A stretch of DNA of 64,000 nucleotides from Cricetomys ansorgei (Eukaryota; Chordata; Mammalia; Rodentia; Nesomyidae): NCBI GenBank assembly GCA_026225945.1, contig JAMJFZ010001258.1, positions 13,871,001 to 13,935,000 of the forward strand, read 5' to 3'. Under the pieces are notes generated by a model. It was not told the DNA's origin and did no database searches. It worked only from the letters and a program-made list of their open reading frames with translations. Position numbers and translations under genes: made by a program. Position 1 is the first letter of the stretch. Each line of letters starts with the position of its first letter. This document shows positions 24,563-38,017 of the stretch, piece after piece.

Positions 24563-24594
24563 GGGGCCAGGGAGGGGAAGGGAGGGGGGAGGGG
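24563..24594 (+). other. G-quadruplex-forming run
   Basis: Six G-runs of three to six (gggg, ggg, gggg, ggg, gggggg, gggg) separated by one to four bases lie within about 32 bp of Pitx3 intron 1 on the coding strand. Confidence 0.6.
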
Positions 24595-26059
24595 AATGGC
24601 TAGCTCCAAAACAGCCCAGGCAGCTGTCCCTGTCAGAGAGAGAGGAGACTGTATGACGGTGTGTGTCTGTCTGCCCGAATGTGGGAGCACGTGTGTGGGA
24701 GAGTCGCGTTTTTGTGCCTCTAGCTCCGAGTCCAAGAGCCCATTGTGTCTCAGTGGGGCCTGTGTGTGTCTGCACGTGCGTCTGTCTGTCTCTGAGAACA
24801 CACAGCTTGAACTCGGCCTTGTCTTTTGCTCTGACTGGTATCCTCTTCCCCTGGTCTCCTTCTACTGAAATAGAGGATGAAATCAAGACCCAGGTATGGA
24901 ATGCCAGGGGAAGGGAGCTTGGAAAACTAGAAGTCTGCTGCCAAAACAGACTGGAAGGGTGCATGGCCATGGAGGGACATAGCTCTTCCCACAGCAAAGC
25001 CCACTGTCCCTTTCGCCCAGTTCTCTCTTGCTTCTGTGGCTCCTGGAAAAGGCAGGAGCGAGGTTTGAATTTCAAGGTCGTCTTGAGTCTGAGGAAGGGC
25101 AGGCTGCAGAGCACCTCTTTTCCAGCTCTGAATTCCTCTCACATCCTTCCAGGATTCTGGGAAGAGGTTAAACGGTCCCAGGTCCCCGCAAGGCCTAAGC
25201 TTTCCAATTCCAAGCCGCTGTCTCCTGCCCTGAAACCTGGAAAGGGAGGTAAACTGAGCACACTTCCACCTGTGGCCTGACTCCTATCCTTCCTTACTGG
25301 GTTCCCTCCAGTCTGGCCTCTCTAACCTAAGATCCGAGATCAAGACCCTTTGACAGGTGGAAAAAGCAAGGGTTGTTTTCAGCCTCTGTCTTGACCTCTG
25401 TCCTACTGTCAACCTGATTTGGGGTGGAGCACAGCTGTGCTCTCAGAGCTGGAGGAAGGGGCATTACCGTGAACAAACACAGGCTACTGTCCATCTGCAC
25501 ATCCTTGAGAAAAGCTCTTAATACATTCAGGTCAGTCAAGCAATGCACATCTCAATCTGGGCTAATCTGCCACATTAATGCCACTCCATGTCACCTGCAC
25601 TAAGTCCCTGTGCATGGGGAAGAAGAGTTGGAGATGGAGACCCCTCCCACCTAGCTCCTTCTATCCCCAGTTTCTGTTTTCTGCCCAAGAGTCTCCAGGA
25701 GTCAAGAGCCCCAATACTATCCCTTTCCTTTCCTCCCATGGGAAGTCCTGGAAGAGCCAACCAGAAGGAGGACCCTGTAGGGGAAACCTCAGTAGGGACC
25801 AGACAAGCTCCTTGACAAGGTCAGGCTAGGTTTGGGACAGGGATACTGGCAGTATGTGTGTATGGGGGGTGGGTGTTGGGGGATATGTCTAAAGGAACCC
25901 AACATATTGCCTGGAATGGTGTGAGAGAGATCAAGCATGAGATGGAGGGATGACTGGTCAGAAGTGAGATGTGTTTGGGACAAGCAAAGGAACCGGAAGG
26001 GTCTAAGTACCCTGTGGTTTTCTTTCTTTCTTTCTTCCCAATTTTTAGATATTCATTCA

Positions 26060-26820
26060 TTCGTTCGTTCGTTTGTTTATTTTACTTTCTATGTGTGACA
26101 GTTTTGCCTGCATGGATAAGGGCACTGGATATAGAACTGGATTTACAGATGGTTAGGAGCTACTATGTGGATGCTAGGAATCGAACCCAGATCCTCTGCA
26201 AGAACAAGTGCTTTGAACCACGGAGCCATCTCTCCAACCCCATCCTGTGGTTTTCAAACTTGGTATTGATATGGAAACTTTTATTCAAACAAAATCTTTT
26301 CAGAAAGTATAAATAAACCAAACAGAAACAGGATTGCCCTGACCCAGAAGCTGACCCAAGGGGATCAGAGCTGGAGTTCTCGTGATGTTCCTGATGAGGC
26401 TGCAACAGAGGGTTCCAAGGGACACAGTTTGACAGTCTCGTAGGAGTCTCAGTTAGGACCTACTTCAGGAACAATTTATAAGCTCAATGACGTCTCTGAG
26501 TTACTTTGGTTCTCAGGTCCCATGTATTAGGTGACCCAGGTTCACCGGACGTCCCTAATCTCAGAGTCTGAAATCTGCAATTCTCTGAAATCCAAAAGTA
26601 TGGGGAGTACATTTCTAGTTTCAGATTTTTTTTTAACAATTTTATTTTGTTTATGTACATAGGTGTTTTATCTGCATGTACATTGACCAGAAGAGGGCAT
26701 CAGATTCTCACAGGACTAGAGTTATAGACAGTTGTGAGCACCATGTGGGTGCTGGGGGTTGAACTCAGGACCTCTGGAAGAGCAACCAGTGCTCTTAGCT
26801 GCTGAGCCATCTCTCCAGCC
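26060..26820 (-). repeat. Two B2 SINEs in Pitx3 intron 1
   Basis: Minus-strand B2 copies at about 26060-26245 (ending gagccatctctccaacccc) and about 26630-26820 (ending gagccatctctccagcc). A short TTCG/TTTG run precedes the first. The 26250-26625 gap shows nothing recognisable. Confidence 0.85.
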
Positions 26821-27224
26821 TGCAGTGTCTCCAGCCTGCAGTGTCAGACTTTTAGATTAGAGATGCTCAACTGGAAACCAAAACAAATATTCTTTGTGTA
26901 TACACGTGCATGTTTGTGTGTGAAGGCGCACATGTGTGTATGTGTTAAGGCCAGAGGTCAATGCTTGGTGTCTTCCTCAATCATTCTGCATGTTGTTTTT
27001 TTTGTTTGTTTGTTTGTTTTTTGTTTTGGAGACAGTCTCTTACTGAGCTTAGAGCTGGCTTAATCAGCTAGACTGGCTGGCTAGCAAACTGCTGAGATCC
27101 CCCCATTTCAGTCTCCCGAGTGCTAGGATTACAGGATGTGTAGCCGTGTCTGACGTTTATGTGGGCGCTAGGGAACCAAACTCAGGTCCTCGTGCTTGCA
27201 TGACGCGTGCTTTACCAACTCCTT

Positions 27225-27970
27225 ATTCTTTGAGAGGGCCTCATATAGCCAAGGCCGGCCCTCAGCTCCAGACCCCTACCTTCTGGGTACTGAGACTGTA
27301 GATCTCTATCACCGTTTCTGGCTCTAATATTCTATTTTAAAAAATAAAACTGAAACTTCAGCCAGGCAATGGTAACACATGCCTGTGATTCCAGCAAGAG
27401 GCAAGAAGGCAAGAAGATCACAAGTTCAAGGCCAGCCTGAGCTACATGAGATCTTGCCTCAAAGAGAATGAAACAACTGTGGCACCAGGCATAAACCCAA
27501 CAGTGAACAGAAAAACCTTTCCATGAACACCTTTTTCTCATTTGACTTCTCTTTCTCATCTCTCTCTCTCATACATGTGTGTGGTGCCTGGGGAAGCCGG
27601 AAGAAGGCTTTGGATCTCCTGGTTGTGAGCGACCAGCCATGTGGGTCCTGGGAATCAAACTAGTGTCTGCTGGAAGAGCAGCCAGTGCCCTTAACCGCTG
27701 AGCCTTCTCTCCGCCTTCCTCACACTCTGTTCTAGAGTACATTGTTCAGGAAAGAGAAAAGAAGCAAGGGTGTTGTGGGAAAACCCTACTAGGAGCCTGA
27801 AAACCCGATAGTTTTATTGTTGGTGTTTGTTTCTTTGAGATAATGCCACGCTATGCATTCTTCGCTGACCTAGTGCTCACAATGTGAAGTAGGCTAGAAC
27901 TCATGGGCGATCTTCCTGCTTCTGCCTCTTGAGTATTCTGGGATCACAGGCATACACCACCACGTTAGGG
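27225..27970. repeat. SINE cluster before Pitx3 exon 2
   Basis: B1 (-) at about 27225-27330, B1 (+) at about 27360-27475, B2 (-) at about 27560-27720, and B1 (-) at about 27830-27970. The last ends only about 100 bp before the exon 2 acceptor. Confidence 0.7.
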
Positions 27971-28081
27971 TAGCAATAACTCCCTGGGTGTTTTGGTTTG
28001 GTTTGGTTTTTGTTGTTGTTTGTTTTTTGCTTGTTTATTTTACCTCCAACAACCTTCTCTTCCCTCCAGAGCCCTCCCTCC

Positions 28082-29878
<1,797 letters not shown>

Positions 29879-30713
29879 CCTGATGATTCAGACTTGCGGT
29901 GGAGCCCTCCTTCCCGTGATCCTTCCCAGTGTCCGAAAGGACAACTGGGTGTGCAGGAACGGAGTGAGCGTCCAGGCTTCTCACTCCTTTCCTCCAGGAT
30001 GGGGAAGCAGGGACTCCTGAAGTAAAGGAATACGAAGCTTGGTGTGACCAGCTAGTTGTCAGGGCTCGTCCATGCTGGTGCTGCGACGCCACCTGGTGGT
30101 CTCAGGGAGGACAGCTCGTAGGTCTGGTCTCCAATGCTTCCTTGCAGGGATCGATTTTTGCGGTTTAGGAAGCCTATGATTTTTAGCACTTGTTTCTCAC
30201 TGTTCCTTTCAGAGGCTTGGGCCTCTAACAGCAATAAAATTCTAGTCTGTAACAGACATCTATTAAGCGCCTACCAGGCCTAGGGTTCTTATTGAGTGTC
30301 TGTGCGTGCCTCTGTCCTTCCACACACCCTCGCAGACATCTCGCTGTCGGCCGCCTTCTCTCACCACGAAGTCCGCTTTTCCCCTCCAAGTCCAGGAACC
30401 CTCAAAATCACGTTGACCTCGTTAATTTAAAAAATAGAGCAAGAAGAGAAAGATTTATAAATATAAATAGCTCCGTTCTAAGCCCTCCCAGTTCTATCCC
30501 CTTTCTAGGGCTTGGCTGGCCTCCTTCACATGAAAGACAGAAACATCGAAGTACCAGACCACATTCCCTATTCTTGGTTGTCATGGCTTCCTGACACTTT
30601 GGGGTGGTATCCCATGGGAGGAACCATACAAGGAAGTTACCCCCGTCATTCTCCCACACTTAACCCTTAGTGCCATGGCGGAAAGCCTGAGGCTCCATCT
30701 TTCTTCCCAACCC
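29879..30713. other. Convergent 3' interval between Pitx3 and Elovl3
   Basis: 835 bp from the Pitx3 cleavage region to the Elovl3 stop codon. It should contain the Elovl3 3'UTR on the minus strand. No canonical AATAAA is present on that strand. The nearest variant, TATAAA at 30459-30454, sits beside an AU-rich block (complement of ataaatataaata). No other gene or SINE is visible. Confidence 0.55.
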
Positions 30714-31141
30714 TCACTGGCTCTTGGACTTAGCTTTGCCCTTGGGACTGAGGTAGGCTTGGCGGAAGAAGTGAGCGAACAGGATGAAATAGGTCCCGTA
30801 TAACATAAAGGACCAGAAGAAGTGTTCCGTCGTTGTGTGGCATCCCTTTTCCTGCCTCCAGATGTAATTCAGGATGCCAAAGATGGTTCCCATAACCATC
30901 TGCAGGATCTGCAAGCTGGTGATGACCATGGGAAGCATGCTGGGATGCTTGACTTTGGCAGCTTTCAGAGTGTAGTAAGCGTACATGATGGAATGGACGC
31001 CCAAGTTCATGGTCATGAACCAGCCACCTGAAGGCACTCTGTTCTTGTATCCGAAGCTTGTGTATAGTAGCACCGTGCTGTGGTGGTACCAGTGCACAAA
31101 GATGAGCGGGCGCTTGCGAAGGATGATGAAGGCCGTGTCTC
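30714..31141 (-). CDS. Elovl3: Elovl3 exon 4 (catalytic His box to stop)
   Basis: Acceptor CATCTCTCAG before 31141. It encodes DTAFIILRKRPLIFVHWYHH and the remaining helices, ending in TGA at 30716-30714. Translation upstream of 31141 in this frame is intron and should not be included. Confidence 0.95.
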
Positions 31142-33238
31142 CTGAGAGATGAGGAGTCATAACTGGCATACCACCCCAGTGCTGGGACCACCCCACTACC
31201 CTAGGTGTAACACGGCAGGAATTCTCAGGGTGGGGAAGGGAGAGAAATGTTAGGACCTAGGGACTCCCCTTATGACGGGTAAGGGGAGGGCTCTGAGGAG
31301 GGACGCAAGCCACTGGGCCCCAGAGACAAAGCCTCTCACTCACCGAGTTCAACAATCTTGCTGAGGAGAAAGACGCAGGACCAGAATCTGACTATGGAAT
31401 CGTCAATGAAGGTGGCAAAGCACACAGTTTGCTTGAGGCCCATTGTAAAGAACAGGGTCCCCATATAGTTCCACATCCTCACTGTGCCCAGGACACTGGA
31501 GTGAGACAGAGTACAAAGGTGTAAGGGCCCATTCCCACTTGGCTCCCATCTGGACCAGCTCTCTGTCTCCAGTTGTACCCCCTCCTCACCCTGTGCAGGG
31601 TGAGGTGGGGGTTACAGCTTCTGGGATTCTGGGGCCAATCTGGTGGATATAACAAGTAGTCTCCAGGAGATAAGGGTTGAGAAAGAGCCAGTCGATATAG
31701 GGAGAAACTGAAAAGTGACTAGGGTTCTTGAGATGGGGTGGGAGTCAGAAATGAGGGAAGAACACGGAAAGGAGGGGCCGGAGAGGTTGTTGATGGTCTG
31801 TGAAGACCAAGTTAGGAACTGCAATACTTACGGCTAGAATTTTGGACACATAGACTTCACGAGTACGAGAGGAATGGAGCAGAACCTAGCACCTGTATTC
31901 CTAGAACTCGGGAGGCTGAGGCAGGAAGGCTGCAGCAAGATTGAGGCCAGCCTGGGCTACACGGTGGCTTTTAGAGCAGTCTGGGATACAGCTTGAGAGT
32001 CTGGTTTTAAAGGTAAACATTTTGAAAAAGGGATAGAACAGAACAGAGACTGTCGGTCTTGGGCTCAAGAAAGGAGAAAAACTAGATAATATGGAAAAGT
32101 CAATGCAGCTAAGGGTTTGAGAAACGCTTAGGGATAAAGCGGAGGCGTGAGGACTAAAGAACAGGCAGAGGGTGGGGTGGAGGAGTACCGTACCTGAATA
32201 TCGCCAAGCCGGAGGACCAGAGGATGAGAGGCCCCTGCAAACTGAAGCCTTTCCGTGCTTTCATGTAGTTCTGGCCCACAATGATGAGCAACAGGTAGAT
32301 GAAGACTATGAGGAATGAAGTGACCCTGGAGGGCAGAGAGCAGAGGGATGGACCCACAGCTGGGCACTGCTTAAAGGAATGCCCACTCATCTCCCCCAAG
32401 GGACTCCTCTAAGACTAGAGTCCCAGCAGCATGACATTTTAGTTTTCTTCTTCGTATGGAGAAGGAGCGGTGGGGGACACTCTAGCAGCATTAATGAGTA
32501 GAAAGTACCCAGCCCAGGGCGGGAGCCATATGCAAGACTCTGTGTTTAGTACTTTCTCAGTGAAGTTGGGGGCAGAGGGCAGTTGTCTGACCCCAGCAAG
32601 AACTACTTCATCCAGGGCTGTGATGTAAGAAGAGTGTAGCAACAACTGCCTATTTGGCTGGTGGCAAATTGATTGAACAACCAGTCAACCCACAAAACAC
32701 ATCTAGGACGCTTAGGGCTAAGATAGCCTTGGGAAAGCATTGAAAGGTCTCCCATCTCTGTGGCCATCCTCACAGCGGAGAAGATAGGACTTTGCGAGAA
32801 CGTGATAATTGTGTAGCACAGGCTGATTCTAGGCACATGCACAGGCGGGTCCTCTCTGAGAGTCACCTAACAGCGCTTCATTCAGGCCAATCTCATTCCT
32901 CCACTATAGGTACCATATTTTTTCCCCTTTGCCTTTGTCTCCTCCCATACCCCTCTCTCCCTCTTCTCATCTCTGGGCCCTTTCTTCCAACTCTAATCTC
33001 TGAACAACGGGGCGAGCAGGCGAGGGGTTGGAGCAAGGACGGACAGCGGGACAGAGCTGGAAACATAAGCATTCACTCCCGGGCTCCACTACCCTCAAAG
33101 CAGTTAGTTGGTCCTTCCCGTCACCAGGTCTCACCAGTACTCCTCCAAAAAGGGCCTTAAGTCCTGCAACATCTCGAAGTTATAGGGTTGGACCAGCGCC
33201 GCTTTTGAACCACGTGAGAAATTCATGGATGTATCCAT
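30714..33238 (-). CDS. Elovl3: Elovl3, very-long-chain fatty acid elongase 3 (4 coding exons)
   Basis: ELOVL3 is the ER multipass condensing enzyme that adds malonyl-CoA units to saturated and monounsaturated C16-C24 acyl-CoAs in skin sebaceous gland, brown fat and liver. Minus-strand coding segments 33238-33135, 32325-32194, 31495-31344 and 31141-30714 join to 816 bases, giving 271 residues, the same length as mouse ELOVL3. All three introns (809, 698 and 202 bp) are GT-AG. The family signature HWYHH (residues 146-150) supplies the catalytic histidine box. Other ELO blocks are KxxExxDT-like (KIVELGDT, bridging exons 3 and 4) and a late TTTEHFFWSFMLYGTYF helix. Several hydrophobic membrane segments are evident. 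The C-terminus KSKSQ fits a dilysine ER-retrieval signal. The start is the first ATG of the transcript, with A at -3 and G at +4, and yields MDTSMNFSRG. The frame is intact throughout. Convergent with Pitx3. Confidence 0.96.
31344..31495 (-). CDS. Elovl3: Elovl3 exon 3
   Basis: Acceptor TCACTCCAG before 31495 and donor GAACTCG|GTGAGT at 31343. It encodes the segment with GLKQTVCFA and FLLSKIVELG, leading into the catalytic block. Confidence 0.93.
31878..31990 (+). repeat. B1-type SINE fragment in Elovl3 intron 2
   Basis: A degenerate plus-strand B1 (tagcacctgtattcctagaac to ccagcctgggctacacgg) in the otherwise unique intron, antisense to Elovl3. Confidence 0.65.
32194..32325 (-). CDS. Elovl3: Elovl3 exon 2 (first membrane helix)
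   Basis: Acceptor TGCCCTCCAG before 32325 and donor TATTCAG|GTACGG at 32193. It encodes the first hydrophobic helix (VTSFLIVFIYLLLIIVG) and the cytosolic loop with KARKGFSLQ. Confidence 0.93.
33135..33238 (-). CDS. Elovl3: Elovl3 exon 1, coding part (residues 1-34)
   Basis: ATG at 33238 and donor GTACTG|GTGAGA at 33134. It codes for the lumenal N-terminus, with potential N-glycosylation at Asn6 (NFS). A perfect CACGTG E-box at 33211-33216 overlaps codons 8-10 (Ser-Arg-Gly). Confidence 0.93.
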
Positions 33239-33520
33239 TTTCGCTTTTGCAGACAACGAGGTTCAGAGCTTGGGGTGGGGGCTGGGCAAGAGCCAAGGGA
33301 GCCGAAGATGGAGTGGATCTCAGGACCGAAGAAAGCCAGGAAAGAAATAACTTGTGCGCAGGCGGAAAGGCCCCGGAGCCTGGCAAGTGCGCTGCTGACC
33401 AGCCCGCTCGCGCTGCCCTGGCCGCGGAGGCCGTATATATCTCCGGTGACTAAACCGGGATGCCCAGGTAGTGCAAGGCCAGCCCCCGCCCTCAGCGTTC
33501 ATCCAATCCTAGCCTAAAGT
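33239..33520 (-). promoter_or_regulatory. Elovl3: Elovl3 5'UTR and TATA promoter
   Basis: Reading leftward, a TATA box (complement of tatata at 33434-33439) sits in GATATATACGG. Transcription should start about 25-30 bases further on, near 33405. The roughly 165-base 5'UTR contains no upstream ATG. A CpG-rich patch (gccgcggaggccg) flanks the TATA. Confidence 0.65.
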
Positions 33521-34355
33521 CATCTCAGTCCCGCCCCTGGGCATCACCAGCATCCTCCTCTCTGACTGATCATTCTCAAGGGCACCTCCCCAGGAACCAA
33601 GCATGCCCCAAATCCTGTAGTAGTCCCTTACACCTTCCAAGTCCCCTCTGCTCCGTGTTGATTCACAAGCACCCCCTCCTTGATTTCACGGAATATCCAG
33701 GCAAACCAGTCTTCCTCTGGCAGCAGTCAGTCGTAGCCTTTGCCACGTTTTGGTTAAATCTTCACCTATTTGGCAGTAAAAAGGAAGTGGAAGTACTCTT
33801 GGCCGCGGGTGCCCCCTTCCAGAGATGGGGTCCTCACTTTCCTGGGGAAAGCCAGGCTGGAATAAGGGAGACCAAGGTGGGCCGTGAGGTCGCTTCCGGC
33901 TCCCAGCTGTGGATCTGTGCTTTGTGGGAGGAGGGAGATGAAGTTAATGGATTTTACTGTTGAGTTGTCGATGTTGGTATTTGAGGAGGCGGCACTCAAG
34001 CTGTTACAGGTCCTTTATAGTTTCCTGAACTGTCCTGTCCGACGCCCAGTAAAAACCTTGGAGAGAAAAATGGGGTCACCCTCTGGGATCCTCGTCTTCA
34101 GGTTCAGGAGAAGCTTCCTAGGATTAAGAAAGCTGGTAACCCAGTGTACTTCCTTAAGGTCTGTTGCTTCTCTTCCCAGGCTGAACTTGTCGAATCTATT
34201 CCTTTACCTGTGTATCTAGTCCCGGTGAGCAAAATGCTTAGACACTTGTAAGCCCTTACTCAGCTGTACCTTGTTTCTCTCTGGCTTTGTGAAAGGGAAG
34301 GAACATCAGAGGCTTGAGAGAAGTTTGAGAGGAGATGGGAAACTGCAAAACAAGG
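33521..34355. other. Proximal upstream region of Elovl3
   Basis: Unique-looking sequence without SINEs or a coding exon, lying 0.1-1 kb upstream of the Elovl3 TATA box. It is the natural place for hormone, cold or circadian control elements. I found no individual site strong enough to call. Confidence 0.4.
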
Positions 34356-34360
34356 GCGAA

Positions 34361-34378
34361 GGAAGGAAGGGAGGGAGG

Positions 34379-34421
<43 letters not shown>
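34361..34421. repeat. GGAA/GGGA and (GA)n microsatellite
   Basis: Short ggaa and ggga units run into about 19 GA dinucleotides at 34383-34420, making a polypurine tract about 1 kb upstream of Elovl3. Confidence 0.95.
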
Positions 34422-34425
<4 letters not shown>

Positions 34426-34448
34426 AGAAGAAAGAAACATAAAATATT

Positions 34449-36170
34449 TAAGGGGCTGGAGAGATAGCTCAGTGTTAGAGCACTTCCTGCGCAGTTCGGA
34501 TCACAGCAGCGCACAGGCCACCTGAGACCTGTCCTGCCGCCTGTGACCTGGGGGCTGTGGGGTCAGAGAGAAGGGATTGCTGGGGCTCCTTGGCTGCCAG
34601 CCTAGCCGAAAAATCAAGAACTCTAGGTTCAGTGAGAGACTGTGCCTCAAAGGAGTAACTCTTACACACATTTACCACAAACGGGCACCCACAAGGATTA
34701 GAAAAACAGCAGTTTTAATTTTTCAAGACTTTACTGGGCTGAAGAGATGGCTCAGCAGTTAAGAGCACTGGCCTTCCAGAGGACCCAGGTTCAATTCCCA
34801 GCACCCACATGGCAGCTCACAATTGTTCGTAACTCCAGTTCCTGGGGAATCTGACACCCCCACACAGACATACCTGCAGGCAAAAGCACCACACACAAAT
34901 GAATAAATCCTTAGGCTAGGCTGTGGTGGACACCTCCTAGCACTTGGGAGGCCGAGACAGGCAGATATCTGAGTTTGAAGCCAGTCTAGACTACAGAGCA
35001 AGTTCCAGGACAGCCGGGGCTCTAGAGAGAAACATGTTTAGAAAAATCAAAATAAATAAATAAAAATACATCTTTAATTTTTTAAGAAATATTGTATTTC
35101 CATATTTATGTGTTTATGTCTGTGCTAAACACATGCCATGTGTATACAGTTGCCCTTAGAGGCCATGTGTATACAGCTGTCTTTAGAGGCCAGCCATAGT
35201 TACTGACAGTCATGAGCTGCTTAACATGAGTGCTGGGAATTGAACTCAGGTCCTCTGAAAGCACTCTTTACCACTGAGCCATCCCTTCAACTCCCAAAGC
35301 AGTTTTTAAAAATAAAATATTTAGGGCTGGAAAAATAATTATTAAATCAAATAAATTTATTTAAAAAATTTTATAAGTTACTTGTTTTTATTTTATGTGC
35401 ATTATTGTTTCACCTACATGTAGTGTGAGGGTGTCAGATTCCCTGAAACTGGAGTTACAGACAGCTGTGAGCTGCCATGTGGGTGCTGGGAATTGAACCT
35501 GGGTCCTCTGGAAGAGCAGTCAGTGTTCCCAACCACTGAACCATCTCTCCGGCCCCAAATAAAATAAATTTAAATACTTACTTAAATACATAAAAATATT
35601 TGTTTAAATATTTATTTAAATAAAAAATATCTATTAGGGTGGATCCTGATTAAGAGCACTGGCTGCTTTTCCAAAGGATTAAGAGTTTAGTTCCCAGCAC
35701 CCACCTGGCAGTTCTTAACTGTGTATAACCCTAGTCCCAAGGGATCTGTATAGGCCTGTATAAGCACTGCACAGATATAGACAGACAAAACACTCTTACA
35801 CATAAAAACAAATAATTAAAAAATAAAATATTTAAATCAAGATATACATAAGCCAGCTATGCCGAGGGCACCTGGAATCCCAGCAGGAGCAAGGAAGGTC
35901 AGGAGTTCAGGGTCATCCGTGGTTACATATCAGGTGTGAGCCATCCTAGGCTACATCAGACTTATTTCAAGAGAGATGTGTCAGAGACTATGGGGGCTGG
36001 GGAGATGGCTCAGTGGCAAAGTGTTGCCTGGGCAACCCCGACAACCTGAGCTCAATCCCCAGAACCCACAGTGAGAGGAGAGAGTCATATTCCCAAAGTT
36101 GTCTTCTGCTTTCTATACACAGACCACGGGACATATGTGCCATGCATACACGCACACACACACACAATAA
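34449..36170. repeat. SINE cluster upstream of Elovl3, first part
   Basis: A truncated tRNA-type SINE head at about 34449-34490, B2 (+) at about 34736-34915, B1 (+) at about 34915-35045, a B3-like copy (-) at about 35090-35300, B2 (-) at about 35370-35555, B2 (+) at about 35635-35800, a B1-like piece at about 35845-35985, and B2 (+) at about 35995-36170. AT-rich filler between them shows nothing else. Confidence 0.8.
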
Positions 36171-36174
36171 ATAA

Positions 36175-36700
36175 AAAAAAAAAAAGAATTATATGAAGTA
36201 AAGCCCAACGCTCTATAGCCAGAAGGCCCAGGCAGAGTCCAATTTCCTCTTGTGTACTGTCTTACGGAAGAAGGAAGTGGGGAGTTGTGTATCTAAATGA
36301 CTCAAATGTGCATCTCTTTGTGTTATCTGTCACCTCTGACCTGGTTACCGTAGCCACCACTGTACATCAACGTAGCCACCACTGTAATCACATCAACTGA
36401 TTATACGGCACCCTCCTCTGACACAGGACATTTCTTTCTTTATTGTACTGGAATCAAATTGTTCCTAAACCTGGCTGTTCACCAGGCTTGTAATCCCCAA
36501 CTCTAGATATTTCCTTAGGTAATCTCTGTCCAACCATCCGGAGACAGCGCTGTCAGAATTCTAAGTTGGATCCTATTGTTTTCCTATTATAACCTTCAAA
36601 GATTCCTAATTGCTTCTCTCATAGCCTAGTTCTCAGAAGTCATCGGAGAGGACATGTTTGATGGGTAAATGAACAAGTGAAACAGAGACTATTAAAAAAA
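36175..36700. other. Short unique-looking stretch
   Basis: About 500 bp between SINEs with no gene or repeat I can name. It holds a short imperfect duplication of gtagccaccactgta at about 36351 and 36371. Confidence 0.4.
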
Positions 36701-36704
36701 AAAA

Positions 36705-37514
36705 AATGCTGGGTGGTAACACACGCCTTTAATCCCAGCACTAGGGAGGCAGAGGCAGGTGGACCTCTGTGAGTTCAAAGCCAGCCTGGTCTACAGAGTG
36801 AGTCCCAGAACAGCCAGAGTTACAATAGAGAAACCCTGTCTCGAAAAACCAAATATAATAAAAAATAAAAAATAATTAATTAATTTTTAAAAATGGGTCA
36901 TCACGATGACTCAGTGGTTTGGGGTTTGCTGCCAAGCCTGGAGACCTTAGTTCCATCTTGGGATCCAATGGTGGAATAAGAAAAACAACACCTATAAATT
37001 TTCTCCTGCGGTCCACAGGTATCCTGTGGCATGAATGTTCCCACCCCATCTACAAAATAAATAAATTAAAAAATTAAGACAGTGTCTCATTATGTAGCTC
37101 TGGCTAGCTTGGAACTTGCTATGTAGACAAGAAAGGACTGGAACTCAGAGAGACAGCTTGTATCTGCCTCCCAAGGGCTGGGATTAAAGTTCTGCACTAC
37201 CATGCCTGGCTGTTTAAATAAGTAAGTAAGTAAGTAAGTAAATAAATAAATGTTGTAAAAAATTAGTCTTGGGGCTGGAGAGATGGCTCAGTGGTTAAGA
37301 GCACAGGCTGTTCTTCCAGAGGACCCAAGTTCGAATCTCAACACCCACATAGCAGCTTTGTCTGACCCCCCCAAGGGCATTGCACACATGAAAATACATA
37401 TGCCAAAAAATACTCCAAATTACTCTCCTAACAGCAGGCTCAGAGTGTGACAAATGGCATCTCAGTCTGTAAACATGGGTGACATTGTTTGTTTTTCTGG
37501 AATTAGTGTTCCCA

Positions 37515-37553
<39 letters not shown>

Positions 37554-37910
37554 AGAAATCTCAGATAAAACCTTCTTTTTTTTTTCTCTCCTTGGTTTTT
37601 TGAGGCAGGGTTTCTCTGTTGTAGCTCTGGCTGTCCTGGAACTCACTCTGGAGACCAGGTTGGCCTGGAGCTCACAGAGATCTACCTGCCTCTGCCTTCC
37701 AGATACTGGGATTAAACACATGTACCACCACTGCCCAGCCTAAAAACCCTTCAAAATGAAGTTATAACCAGGTGTGTGGTGCTGTACATCTTTAATCCCA
37801 GCCCTGTGGAGGCAGAAGCAGGAGGATCTCTCAGAGTTTGAGGCCAGCCTGGTCTACAGAGTGAGTTCTAGGACAGCCTGGACTACACAATAAGACTGCC
37901 TAAAAAAAGA
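36705..37910. repeat. SINE cluster upstream of Elovl3, second part
   Basis: A well-kept B1 (+) at about 36705-36860, a degenerate SINE at 36895-37060, B1 (-) at about 37075-37215 with a taag/taaa tail to 37252, B2 (+) at about 37270-37420, (TG)n at 37517-37545, B1 (-) at about 37590-37740, and B1 (+) at about 37770-37910. Confidence 0.85.
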
Positions 37911-38017
37911 ATAAAAGAAAAAGAAAAAAAAGAATTTATTGCTATCTAATCTCTCAGGTTAGAAATTGTCTTTATTTTCCATGTGACATGAGATATTAGA
38001 ATTTCTTCTAGAAGTGG

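Larger units (their letters stand above)
17861..28069 (+). other. Pitx3: Pitx3 intron 1
   Basis: A 10.2-kb intron from GTGAGT (17861) to the acceptor TCCCTCCAG (ending 28069). Its first 3 kb (17.9-21.1) and the 22.0-23.7 and 24.3-26.0 parts are free of recognisable repeats. SINEs occupy about 21160-21250 (B1 -), 21580-21670 (ID-like +), 21740-21855 (B1 -), 23775-24230, 26060-26245 (B2 -), 26630-26820 (B2 -) and 27225-27970. Long overlapping open frames on both strands at 24.45-25.28 kb have no domain and no splice context, so I do not call them genes. Muscle-specific use of an alternative Pitx3 promoter is known in mouse, but I could not locate one here. Confidence 0.8.

Noticed and set aside
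24452..25280. Open frames of 205 codons (+) and 220 codons (-) overlapping in Pitx3 intron 1
   Set aside because: Both strands are open together, no domain or signal is recognisable, and the sequence is GC-rich intron. This is what chance frames in such composition look like.
30714..31196. A 160-codon Elovl3-like protein starting at 31196
   Set aside because: The first 18 codons are intron 3. The true exon begins at the acceptor before 31141 and joins exon 3 in frame.
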